Source: an uncultured Clostridia bacterium
GTDB lineage: Bacteria; Bacillota; Clostridia; UMGS1810
Length of the DNA: 7,285 bases
NCBI GenBank assembly: GCA_937959315.1
Contig: CALGRC010000010.1
Coordinates: 1-7,285 of the forward strand
Direction of reading: 5' to 3'
Positions 1 to 6,135 of the stretch are shown one piece after another; within the stretch, counting starts at the first letter, position 1, and each line of letters opens with the position of its first letter. The notes beneath the pieces are model-generated. The model was not told where the DNA came from. It saw nothing but the letters and a program-made list of their open reading frames with translations, and made no database searches. Position numbers and translations under genes: made by a program.

Positions 1-80
1 CATATTATTTTTCTTGTCGCCATAAACCTACATTTTTTCCTCGGCGTTTTCTTTCATTTTATCATTGGCGTTGACATACA
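1..80 (-). other. left-edge segment with possible minus-strand gene tail and gene start
   Basis: On the minus strand an open frame reads MYVNANDKMKENAEEKM and stops at TAG (28-30). Just after it, an ATG at 23-21 opens MATRKII and runs off the window. A GAGGA lies 14-15 bases before that ATG, rather far for a ribosome binding site. The segment is AT-rich and does not continue the recombinase homology that begins near 75, so a junction between two DNA sources probably lies around 60-80. The peptides are too short to identify, and the minus-strand gene start is only a guess. Confidence 0.2.
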
Positions 81-551
81 TTGGTTGGCAAAGGTGAAAA
101 AGCCCGCCGGGTAAAGATTACTGCTGATGCTACTCAGCTTTTGGACAAGTATATTGCCACAAGAAAAATCAGCATGAAACCGGATGTGCACATCTTTCCA
201 AGCCAAAGAAATGAACATTTGTCAGTATCTGCAATTGAAGAAATCTATGAGAAATATATTAAAAAGGCAAAGGCGGAACATCCTGAGTTATTTTGCCGTG
301 GTCCGTATACCCCTCATGTCATGAGACATACAACAGCAACACATTTGATTGAGTCCGGGATTCCGTTGGCTATTGTAAAAAATATCCTCGGTCACTCATC
401 AATACAGACAACACAAATTTATCTGGATATATCCCAACAAACCATTGACCGTTCAATGGAGCAATGGAACGAAAGATGGTTTTCAAAGAACAATCCGGAT
501 GAAACAACACTGCCACAGGAGAAAAATGGTATTCCAGATTTCCTCAAATAG
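81..551 (+). CDS. tyrosine recombinase/integrase, C-terminal fragment (5'-truncated, probably inactive)
   Basis: This is the C-terminal catalytic half of a phage-integrase/XerC-XerD-type tyrosine recombinase, an enzyme that cuts and rejoins DNA at specific sites through a covalent phosphotyrosine. The fragment opens with the beta-hairpin lysine region VGKGEKARR. It then has HVMRHTTATH (H79-x-x-R82), LGHSS (H105) and the nucleophile in TQIYLDIS (Y114). The first catalytic arginine and the whole N-terminal DNA-binding domain are missing. At 156 residues it is about half the usual length. Reading upstream in frame, homology seems to continue for two codons (His-Thr) and then meets TGA at 72-74. 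The TTG at 81 has no convincing ribosome binding site. It is therefore most likely a remnant left by deletion or recombination. A short protein could still be made from TTG, but it would lack a complete active site. The family assignment is secure; the inactivity is inferred. Confidence 0.8.
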   Translation: MVGKGEKARRVKITADATQLLDKYIATRKISMKPDVHIFPSQRNEHLSVSAIEEIYEKYIKKAKAEHPELFCRGPYTPHVMRHTTATHLIESGIPLAIVKNILGHSSIQTTQIYLDISQQTIDRSMEQWNERWFSKNNPDETTLPQEKNGIPDFLK

Positions 552-560
552 CAGTGTATT

Positions 561-625
561 ATTATTCGAGGAGAATAGTTAAATTTCTTGTATTTATGAG
601 AACTTTTCTATTCTCCTTGAATAAT
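561..625. repeat. 18-bp inverted repeat with 29-nt loop downstream of the recombinase fragment
   Basis: The left arm at 561-578 (ATTATTCGAGGAGAATAG) and the right arm at 608-625 (CTATTCTCCTTGAATAAT) are complementary at 17 of 18 positions. The loop is 29 bases, and no T-tract follows either arm, which argues against an ordinary intrinsic terminator. It begins 10 bases after the recombinase stop codon. It could be a recombinase binding or attachment site, the end of an inserted element, or an mRNA 3' structure. The repeat is seen directly; its role is unknown. Confidence 0.7.
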
Positions 626-685
626 GTAACTCACTTAATTAACCAAACCCGGCGAATCACAGATTGGATGAGATATGAAAAGAAA

Positions 686-714
686 TAGACATTGGAACAT
701 TTCTGTGATATGAT
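686..714 (+). promoter_or_regulatory. sigma-A-type promoter for the Bro-N gene
   Basis: TAGACA (686-691) and TATGAT (709-714) are separated by 17 bases. Each box has one mismatch to the vegetative consensus. Transcription would start near 721, about 20 bases before the start codon. I see no LexA-type operator around it, so SOS control of the DinD-like gene is not supported here. Confidence 0.65.
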
Positions 715-729
715 GTTTCTATAGAGTTT

Positions 730-735
730 GGAGGG
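730..735 (+). promoter_or_regulatory. ribosome binding site that fixes the start at ATG 742
   Basis: GGAGGG lies 6 bases before ATG 742. An in-frame TTG at 736 touches the Shine-Dalgarno sequence directly and cannot be the start, so translation should begin at 742. Confidence 0.8.
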
Positions 736-741
736 TTGCAT

Positions 742-1614
742 ATGGAAAAGGAAAATCTTCATATACAGCTTTTTGAAGATAAAAAAATCCGTACCGCATG
801 GGATGAAGAAAAAGAGGAATGGTATTTTTCTATCGTTGACGTATGCGAAGTATTAAGCGGAACAGACAATCCGCGCAGATATTGGAGCGACTTAAAACGC
901 AAACTGAAAAAAGAAGGCGCGGCTCAACTGTACGAAAAAATCGTACAGTTGAAAATGATTGCGCCGGATGGCAAAAGACGATTAACCGATGTGGCGGATA
1001 CCGAGCAGCTTTTGCGTATCATCCAGTCTATCCCATCACCCAAAGCAGAACCATTCAAACTATGGCTTGCAGAAGTGGGCAGGGAACGGATTGAGGAAAC
1101 CATTGACCCGGAACTTTCGATTGAGCGGGCACTGGAAACCTATTTGAAAAAGGGATACAGCCGCGAATGGATCAACCAGCGGTTGCAGGCAATACAGGTG
1201 CGCAAGGAGCTGACGGACGAATGGGAAAACCGCGGTGTCCAAAAGGGAATCGAGTATGCAATCCTCACAGATGAAATCACAAAAGCATGGTCGGGGATGT
1301 CCACACGGCAGTATAAAAACTGGAAAGGCTTGAAAAAGGAAAACTTGCGGGATAATATGAGTACCACAGAGATTGTACTCAATATGCTGGCCGAAGTCAG
1401 CACCACGGAAATATCCAAAGCGGAAAAGCCGCAAACCTTTGAAGAAAACCGCCATGTTGCCAAAAAAGGCGGCGCGGTTGCCGGCACTGCAAGAGAGCAG
1501 CTTGAACAGCAGATTGGGCAATCTGTTATTACTTCTCAAAACGCTGTGCAGCTAAATCAGGTCGTTACCGATGTGATAGAAGGCGTTGCGGAAGAAACAG
1601 ACAAAAAAGAATAA
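742..1614 (+). CDS. Bro-N domain protein with DinD-like C-terminal region
   Basis: This 290-residue protein starts at ATG 742. Residues ~8-115 resemble the Bro-N domain of phage antirepressors and baculovirus BRO proteins. Visible features are EWYFSIVDVCEVLSG, then NPRRYWSDLKRKL, and later DTEQLLRIIQSIPSPKAEPF followed by LWLAEVG. Residues ~140-265 resemble the C-terminal part of E. coli DinD: a short helix-rich stretch, GLKKENLRDNMSTTEIVLNML (about 196-216), and then a His/Lys region ending near SVITSQNA. Bro-N proteins bind DNA and often act in phage or mobile-element regulation. The biochemical role of DinD-like proteins is less settled, although E. coli DinD inhibits RecA filament function. 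The gene has its own promoter and a strong hairpin after it, and it precedes the CD1108-type gene. A role in regulating the element or in its DNA-damage response is inference. Confidence 0.82.
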   Translation: MEKENLHIQLFEDKKIRTAWDEEKEEWYFSIVDVCEVLSGTDNPRRYWSDLKRKLKKEGAAQLYEKIVQLKMIAPDGKRRLTDVADTEQLLRIIQSIPSPKAEPFKLWLAEVGRERIEETIDPELSIERALETYLKKGYSREWINQRLQAIQVRKELTDEWENRGVQKGIEYAILTDEITKAWSGMSTRQYKNWKGLKKENLRDNMSTTEIVLNMLAEVSTTEISKAEKPQTFEENRHVAKKGGAVAGTAREQLEQQIGQSVITSQNAVQLNQVVTDVIEGVAEETDKKE

Positions 1615-1627
1615 TACATAGCTTTCA

Positions 1628-1662
1628 CAGAGCATTGACACCCCTCAATGCTCTGTTTTTTT
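1628..1662 (+). terminator. intrinsic terminator or attenuator after the Bro-N gene
   Basis: A perfect 11-bp stem (CAGAGCATTGA at 1628-1638 with TCAATGCTCTG at 1645-1655) encloses a 6-base loop. Seven Ts follow at 1656-1662. The hairpin begins 13 bases after the Bro-N stop codon. The next Shine-Dalgarno sequence starts at 1671, leaving no room for a promoter in between. Expression of the next gene must therefore depend on read-through or antitermination past this structure. Confidence 0.85.
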
Positions 1663-1686
1663 GTTTAACCGGAGGTGAAACCGAAT

Positions 1687-1947
1687 TTGAAAGACATCAA
1701 AACAAAACCTGCCAATACCAAGCCAAAAATACTGGAAAAGGCAAGTAATATTCCAAAGGACGCAAAAACGATTGCCAAAGAGCGCCTATTGGAGCAAGCG
1801 GAAAAATTGCGGCCAGACCGCAGCGAGCAATCGGAAAACGCCACACAAACTATGCCACAGATAAAGTCGAGGCCGGTATGGATGCGGCATTTCATAAAAC
1901 AAAACATGCAGCCGGAACTGCAAAGGATTTTGCCGTCAAAAAGATAA
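1687..1947 (+). pseudogene. N-terminal segment of the CD1108-type gene, out of frame with the rest
   Basis: GGAGGTGA (1671-1678) precedes TTG 1687, which opens MKDIKTKPANTKPKILEKAS, a start typical of CD1108-type mobile-element proteins as I recall them. This frame makes sense up to about SENATQT (1831-1850), then drifts into unrelated residues and stops at 1947. The neighbouring frame from 1851 reads YATDKVEAGMDAAFHKTK, which continues the expected protein and leads directly into the main coding region. Adding one base near 1849-1850 would give a continuous protein of about 800 residues. The A/C-rich stretch ACACAAAC at 1843-1850 is the likeliest indel site. A GTG at 1675 in the same frame overlaps the Shine-Dalgarno sequence, so TTG 1687 is preferred. 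This could be a natural mutation, a sequencing or assembly error, or less likely a programmed shift. Confidence 0.65.
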
Positions 1948-4091
1948 AAGCGCATCGGGCAAAGCAGGCGTTGAAAGAAAAAATTTCACAGCCCGAAACT
2001 GGTGCCGCATATACCACATCCCATGAAAAGCCGCTGCTCCATGCGCCCAAAACCCGCGAAACCACACAGACAGAACCGCTTGCTGTGCCATCGGCAGATA
2101 AAAAGCCGGAACTAAGGCATCCCGCCGCGCCAGCCCAGCAATCCGATACACCAATCAAAACAAAGGAAGCATATCTGAAATCGCAGCAGAAACCGCAAAT
2201 TGCAGAAAGAAACGCATCCCCGAAAATACTGCATGAAACGCCCAAAGCAAAACAGGCAATCCTTTCTGCAAATGGAAAACCCGAAACAGTGTCACATCCT
2301 TCCCCGGAAACACCCCCTTTGCCAAAGCAAAAAGCGATAGAATCTATTAAAACCAAGCAGCAGCGGAAAAAGGAAGTGGAACAGAGTTCTGTAAAACAAT
2401 CAGATGTACAAGCGATGTCCATGGACAAAACAAAACCGGCAGAAATCAAAGAGGCAGCCAGACAAACCACAGAAACATCAGATATTGCGTCAACGCCGGA
2501 CAGGCCAATCAAAACAAAAGAATATTGCCGCGCCCAACAAAGCGATTTGCAAGGTACAGCTCCGCCCCACCCTGCAAAAGATGGGCGAATCAAAACCAAA
2601 AAAGCAGACATAAAAACCTTTGACCGCATCGAAAACGAAACACACCGGTTTCAAAGCGCGGCCAAAAATAAACAACCCATCACACCTATGAAGCAAAACC
2701 TTTTAACGGACACACCAATCAAGCAAAAGCCAAAGGCAGCACAACTACTTCAGGCAAAACCGGCACCGAAAAATACGTTACTGAAACCCACACACCCTTT
2801 CAAACCCATCCACCATGCCATAGAAAAAGCCAGCCCCGCAAACATCGCACGGAAAAAAGCAGTGGCAGCAGCCCGGAAACAAGCTACCAAAAAAGCCGCG
2901 CAGCAGGCTGCACAGCGCACTGCACAAAAGACAAAGGCCACAGCCAAAGCCGCCGTCAGGCTGACGGTCAAGGCAGCACAAGCAGTCGCTGCGGCAGCAA
3001 AAGCAATCATTTCTGCCATTGCCGCATTGGGCGGCTGGGCGGTGCTTTTAGTGATACTGATTGTCATTATTATCGTTGCGGCAATCGCCGCAAGCCCGTT
3101 TGGGATATTCATATCAGAAGAAGCCGCCGATCCGAGCAGCATCCCCATATCCTCTATTGTGGCAGAGTGCAATATCGAGCTGTCCGCACAGCTTGACATT
3201 CTGGAAAACAGTATCCAGCCTGACCGCGTGGTGATGGAGGGGGAACAATCCGACTGGAGCGAAGTGCTGGCAGTCTTTGCGGTCAAAACCGCCGGGGCTG
3301 AAGACGGAACCGCTGAAGATGTTGTTGTCATCACCCCAGAAAAAAAGGAAAAGATAAAGGCCGTCTTTTGGGATATGAACAGCATTTCTTATCGAACGGA
3401 AACCGTAACCGGCGAACGTGCAGAAGCCGCAAGCGAAACCGTGCTGTATATCACCATCCACACCAAAACCGCCGATGACATGATAACCGAATACGGCTTT
3501 ACAGCAAAACAGCAGGAGGCACTTGCAACACTGCTGGAAAACCGCGACGTGCTGCTTGCATCCTCACAAAGCCTTGCCATATCGGACAAAACAGCAAAAG
3601 ACGTGCTTGCAGCACTCCCCAGCAACCTATCCGATAAACGGAAAGCGGTCATCAAAGCCGCCTGTTCCCTCGTTGGCAAGGTCAACTACTTTTGGGGCGG
3701 CAAATCCTCCGCCATCGGCTGGGACAGCGAATGGGGAAAATTAAAATTGGTCACTGCCGAGGGCAGCAAAACAAGCGGAAGTATGCGCCCCTTTGGGCTG
3801 GACTGTTCCGGGTTTATTACATGGGTATGGCGCAACGCTGGTATGCTTGCATCCGACATTGGCAACGGCACCATGGAGCAGTACGGCAACTGCCGCCCCA
3901 TTACATGGGCAGATGCCATCCCCGGTGATGTGGCATTTTACAATGACCTTTCCCATGTCGGCATTGTTGCAGGGTTTGCAGAGGACGGCAGCCCTTTGAT
4001 TGTGCATTGCGCGTCTGGCCCAAACAATGTTGTGATAACCGGTGCTGCTGGCTTCACCCGCATAACCCGCCCTCTGTGTTTTGGGGATTAA
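1878..4091 (+). CDS. CD1108-type mobile-element protein: Lys/Ala-rich N-terminus, one membrane span, NlpC/P60 hydrolase
   Basis: From ATG 1878 this gives 737 residues. Residues 1-~330 are polar and low in complexity, rich in Lys, Gln, Pro and Thr, with repeated IKTK motifs. An Ala/Lys-rich helical stretch (~330-380) leads into a single hydrophobic span at about 385-405 (GWAVLLVILIVIIIVAAIAA). An extracellular domain follows. The C-terminal ~155 residues form an NlpC/P60 peptidase, which cleaves peptidoglycan stem peptides. Its catalytic Cys is C643 in LDCSGF, the His is H693 in SHVGIVAG, and the third polar residue is probably H710 in IVHCAS. Such proteins occur in Tn1549/CTn-type ICEs near the type IV secretion genes and probably open the wall for the conjugation channel. 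The start is doubtful: GAGG lies 5 bases before ATG 1878, but the N-terminal part appears to sit upstream in another frame. If only this ORF is translated, the protein loses ~63 residues, but its membrane span and enzyme domain stay intact. Confidence 0.85.
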   Translation: MDAAFHKTKHAAGTAKDFAVKKIKAHRAKQALKEKISQPETGAAYTTSHEKPLLHAPKTRETTQTEPLAVPSADKKPELRHPAAPAQQSDTPIKTKEAYLKSQQKPQIAERNASPKILHETPKAKQAILSANGKPETVSHPSPETPPLPKQKAIESIKTKQQRKKEVEQSSVKQSDVQAMSMDKTKPAEIKEAARQTTETSDIASTPDRPIKTKEYCRAQQSDLQGTAPPHPAKDGRIKTKKADIKTFDRIENETHRFQSAAKNKQPITPMKQNLLTDTPIKQKPKAAQLLQAKPAPKNTLLKPTHPFKPIHHAIEKASPANIARKKAVAAARKQATKKAAQQAAQRTAQKTKATAKAAVRLTVKAAQAVAAAAKAIISAIAALGGWAVLLVILIVIIIVAAIAASPFGIFISEEAADPSSIPISSIVAECNIELSAQLDILENSIQPDRVVMEGEQSDWSEVLAVFAVKTAGAEDGTAEDVVVITPEKKEKIKAVFWDMNSISYRTETVTGERAEAASETVLYITIHTKTADDMITEYGFTAKQQEALATLLENRDVLLASSQSLAISDKTAKDVLAALPSNLSDKRKAVIKAACSLVGKVNYFWGGKSSAIGWDSEWGKLKLVTAEGSKTSGSMRPFGLDCSGFITWVWRNAGMLASDIGNGTMEQYGNCRPITWADAIPGDVAFYNDLSHVGIVAGFAEDGSPLIVHCASGPNNVVITGAAGFTRITRPLCFGD
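2154..2729 (+). repeat. dispersed IKTK peptide repeats in the CD1108-type protein
   Basis: The peptide IKTK is encoded at 2154-2165, 2346-2357, 2508-2519 and 2589-2600. A variant, IKQK, is at 2718-2729, and another exact copy lies in the out-of-frame N-terminal segment at 1696-1707. Several copies share the longer context (T/R)PIKTKE, and the DNA CCAATCAAAACAAA occurs at 2151-2164 and again at 2505-2518. Spacing is irregular (81-192 bases). The motif probably belongs to a basic cytoplasmic tail; a binding role is speculative. Confidence 0.6.
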
Positions 4092-4124
4092 AAAAGCAAG
4101 CGGAGGGTTTCCCCTTCCGCTTGC
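4090..4124 (-). terminator. terminator of the secreted-protein gene, overlapping the end of the CD1108-type gene
   Basis: Read on the minus strand, GCAAGCGGA (4124-4116) pairs with TCCGCTTGC (4104-4096), and an inner GGG/CCC closes around a short loop. Six Ts follow (complement of 4090-4095). The T-tract lies only on the minus side, so it should terminate transcription from 4715 leftward. It overlaps the plus-strand TAA at 4089-4091. On the plus strand the hairpin has no U-tract but could still protect the mRNA 3' end. Confidence 0.8.
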
Positions 4125-4142
4125 CGCAACGCATTGTCCTTT

Positions 4143-4715
4143 TTAACCGTTTTGTATTTGGCTGCCGGCCGCTTCCAGCAGCAGCTTGCGCGCAATGCTG
4201 AACACTGCCCCATCCACTGGTGGCACATCGCGGTAAATGGTGTCTATGGTTGTGTCTGGCACATAAGCCGGGTTGATTGACTGGTAAATCCGTATGTAGG
4301 CTTCCGCTTTCGCTTCGGCATACGGTTTGCCGTTCTGCACAGCGGTGATGAGGTCGGCAAGCAGTACCCGCAGCGCCGTTTCCTGCTCCGCATAATAGTC
4401 TGGGCGCAAATACCTGTCCCGGCATTGGAAAATGGCATTGCGGGCAATCGCGGCCAAATCCGCATACCCATACCCGCTTGTCCGGCCTTCCAGCACCGCC
4501 TTGTAAATGGCGTTGTTTGCCCGTGCCCATGCGTCGGCATACCCCAGCCCATTTTGCACATCATCCAACACCCAGCCAATTAGATTTTCCGTCACCGCAA
4601 TGCTTTCCGCTGTCGCGTTTTCCGGCGCGGATTCCTTCGGGATTTCCGCCGCATAAGCGGTGCCTGCGCTCATGACCGCCGCCAAAACCAGAGCCGTAAT
4701 GCTTGCTTTTTTCAT
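4143..4715 (-). CDS. small secreted protein with three Tyr-Ala-Asp-type repeats, function unknown
   Basis: This 190-residue protein begins MKKASITALVLAAVMSAGTA, a clear Sec signal peptide with likely cleavage after AYA (about residue 22). The mature part has three related helical units: VQNGLGYADAWARANNAIYK (53-72), GYGYADLAAIARNAIFQ (81-97) and VQNGKPYAEAKAEAYIRIYQ (126-145). The first and third share about 11 of 21 positions. A Pro/Tyr-containing linker and a C-terminal helix follow. There is no LPXTG anchor, lipobox or second membrane span, so the protein is probably released or loosely wall-associated. AGGGGAG (around 4722-4728) sits 6 bases before the ATG, and a promoter lies further upstream. 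I do not recognise the family. Although it faces the CD1108-type hydrolase gene, nothing in the sequence shows that the two proteins work together. Confidence 0.8.
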   Translation of the reverse strand: MKKASITALVLAAVMSAGTAYAAEIPKESAPENATAESIAVTENLIGWVLDDVQNGLGYADAWARANNAIYKAVLEGRTSGYGYADLAAIARNAIFQCRDRYLRPDYYAEQETALRVLLADLITAVQNGKPYAEAKAEAYIRIYQSINPAYVPDTTIDTIYRDVPPVDGAVFSIARKLLLEAAGSQIQNG

Positions 4716-4751
4716 AGTAAACTCCCCTTTTCATTTTAAGTTCCTGTATCC

Positions 4752-4780
4752 AGTATACTGCCGTTTGTTTGATTTTGCAA
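4752..4780 (-). promoter_or_regulatory. promoter of the secreted-protein gene
   Basis: On the minus strand, TTGCAA (4780-4775) and TATACT (4757-4752) are separated by exactly 17 bases, a good vegetative promoter. The ribosome binding site at about 4722-4728 and ATG at 4715 follow. An A-run (4779-4786) on the plus strand overlaps the outer edge of the -35 box. Confidence 0.65.
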
Positions 4781-4850
4781 AAAAAATCACTCTTTGTAGA
4801 TAAATAACATAAAGCAGCGAAATAAACCCCAATAATATCCCGCACCTTTA

Positions 4851-4879
4851 TTGCAATATACACAGGTTGGTGATAAAAT
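4851..4879 (+). promoter_or_regulatory. promoter of the zinc-ribbon gene
   Basis: TTGCAA (4851-4856) and TAAAAT (4874-4879) are 17 bases apart, and a TG lies 2 bases before the -10 box. The -35 box overlaps a small inverted repeat, CAATAA (4830-4835) with TTATTG (4848-4853), which could be an operator but is short enough to be chance. The divergent secreted-protein promoter lies about 70 bases to the left. Confidence 0.5.
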
Positions 4880-4913
4880 AACACATATCATCAATAAAAG
4901 AGGTGCTGTATCA

Positions 4914-5168
4914 ATGGATGTGCAAATATTTAAGTGTCCAAACTGCGACGCAGAAAGTATCTGCGACTGGCGACCATTTGTGATTCGATCCACAGAATGG
5001 ATTGATATTTTTCCCAATACATCAATAGAAGAAGACAAAGAAAACAGTAAGGCTGAGCATACTATCCGCTGCGAACGATATAGCTGTCCAAAATGCGGCA
5101 CAGCATATTCAATAGATGGGGTTCTTTGGGATGATGGGCAAGGCAAATTGATTCTACGGCTTCGATAG
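4914..5168 (+). CDS. 84-residue zinc-ribbon-like protein, function unknown
   Basis: AGAGGTG (4899-4905) lies 8 bases before ATG 4914. An earlier in-frame start at 4851 falls on the -35 box and is rejected. The protein starts MDVQIFKCPNCDAESICDWR and has a CxxC pair at C8/C11 and a second at C58/C61 (SCPKCG), plus C53. Two CxxC knuckles about 50 residues apart fit a zinc ribbon. The middle (~25-50) is acidic and the tail basic (ILRLR). No catalytic residues stand out. The gene stands alone, divergent from the secreted-protein gene, and ends 13 bases before the ligase stop on the other strand with no clear terminator between them. Small zinc-ribbon proteins often bind nucleic acid or partner proteins, but I cannot assign a role. 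Confidence 0.7.
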   Translation: MDVQIFKCPNCDAESICDWRPFVIRSTEWIDIFPNTSIEEDKENSKAEHTIRCERYSCPKCGTAYSIDGVLWDDGQGKLILRLR

Positions 5169-5181
5169 TCCCTATGATAGT

Positions 5182-6135
5182 TTAGTTTTCCCCCACCCTG
5201 CACTCCTCTGCCGTCTTATCCTCCCGCAAGCCGCGGAACACCGGCTGGCGCAGGCTGCCGTTTGCCGTGCGGTGCATAAATTCCACCCGGCACACCAGCT
5301 CCGGTTCCAGCCAGACGGCACGTTCATTGCCGTGACCGGTGGGAACGTCCGCAATGGCAGGCGATTGGAGGCGCGCCGCCTGCTCGATCTGCCGGAAATC
5401 GCGGTTGGAAGCAAATTCAGTCACATGCCCCTGATAACGCAGGCTGCCATCCGCGTCATACTGCCCCAAAACAATGCTTTCCTTCCCGTCGGCTTTATGG
5501 ATAAATCCGCACACTACAAAATCGTCGTCCTGCATATTTTTTATCTTCTGCCACTCAGTTTTGGTGCGCTTGCCGCAGAAATATTTTCCGTCTTTGCGCT
5601 TGGCAACAATGCCTTCCAGCCCCTGCTGCACGGTCAAGTCAAACAGCGCACGCCCCTGCCCCTCCACATACCGGGCAACGGCCATGCGCTCATTTTCGGC
5701 AACTGTTTTCGACAGCAACGCTTTGCGTTCCATCAGCGACTGTCCCGTCAAATCCTGCCCGTCCAGATACAAAATGTCATACGCCACAAAGCTGGCGGGC
5801 AATTTGGCAGCCGCCAGCTCAATTCTGAATGGGCTGCCCATCAGCGTGCGGCGGCGCACCGCCTCAAAATCCGGTTTGCCCTCCCGCAGCACCACCACTT
5901 CGCCGTCCAAAATACACGGTCGTCCCACTTGCCGGAAAAGCCCCGCCAGTTCTGGGAACAGCGGCCCCACTTTGATGTTGCGCTTGTTGCGCAAATCAGT
6001 ATCGCCGCCCAAATATGCCATGCACCGGAACCCATCCCATTTAAGCTCAAAAATGTGCCGGTCACTGTCAAACGGCGCAGCCTCCGCCCCAATCAGCATG
6101 GGCTTTACATCCCTCGTCACAAACAGGTCGCTCAT
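5182..6135 (-). CDS. ligD: ATP-dependent DNA ligase, LigD ligase-domain type (NHEJ)
   Basis: This 317-residue enzyme seals DNA nicks and breaks through an AMP-lysine intermediate. The nucleotidyltransferase domain shows motif I ELKWDGFR (K32, the AMP-accepting lysine), LDGEVVV (E79), FVAYDILYLDG (motif IIIa, 116-126), LEGIVAKR (motif IV, 173-180) and WQKIK (motif V, 195-199). An OB-fold follows (~203-300) and ends with ELVCRVEF and LRQPVFRGLREDK, typical of LigD ligase domains. Neither the polymerase/primase domain nor the 3'-phosphoesterase domain of full LigD is present, so end processing must come from elsewhere or not occur. The ATG at 6135 overlaps the Ku stop as ATGA, and AAGGCGAG at 6149-6142 inside ku can serve as its ribosome binding site. 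Translation is thus coupled to ku. The symbol ligD applies to the ligase portion only. Confidence 0.93.
   Translation of the reverse strand: MSDLFVTRDVKPMLIGAEAAPFDSDRHIFELKWDGFRCMAYLGGDTDLRNKRNIKVGPLFPELAGLFRQVGRPCILDGEVVVLREGKPDFEAVRRRTLMGSPFRIELAAAKLPASFVAYDILYLDGQDLTGQSLMERKALLSKTVAENERMAVARYVEGQGRALFDLTVQQGLEGIVAKRKDGKYFCGKRTKTEWQKIKNMQDDDFVVCGFIHKADGKESIVLGQYDADGSLRYQGHVTEFASNRDFRQIEQAARLQSPAIADVPTGHGNERAVWLEPELVCRVEFMHRTANGSLRQPVFRGLREDKTAEECRVGEN

Noticed and set aside
736..741. TTG at 736 as start of the Bro-N protein
   Set aside because: It abuts the Shine-Dalgarno sequence; ATG 742 has correct spacing.
1060..1539. Minus-strand open frame opposite the Bro-N gene
   Set aside because: It overlaps a well-supported gene and shows no family features.
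1892..2629. Minus-strand open frame (245 codons) rich in Cys, Phe and Ser
   Set aside because: It is the complement of the Lys/Pro-rich tail, with no ribosome binding site or domain.
2154..2729. Possible CRISPR-like spaced DNA repeats
   Set aside because: The repeats are short coding motifs with irregular spacing inside an open reading frame, and no cas genes are present.
2750..3385. Minus-strand open frame (211 codons) rich in Ala, Ser and Cys
   Set aside because: It mirrors the Ala/Lys-rich part of the CD1108-type gene; its apparent hydrophobicity comes from the complement of that composition.
4851..4913. TTG at 4851 as start of the zinc-ribbon protein
   Set aside because: It lies in the likely -35 box and has no ribosome binding site; ATG 4914 has one.
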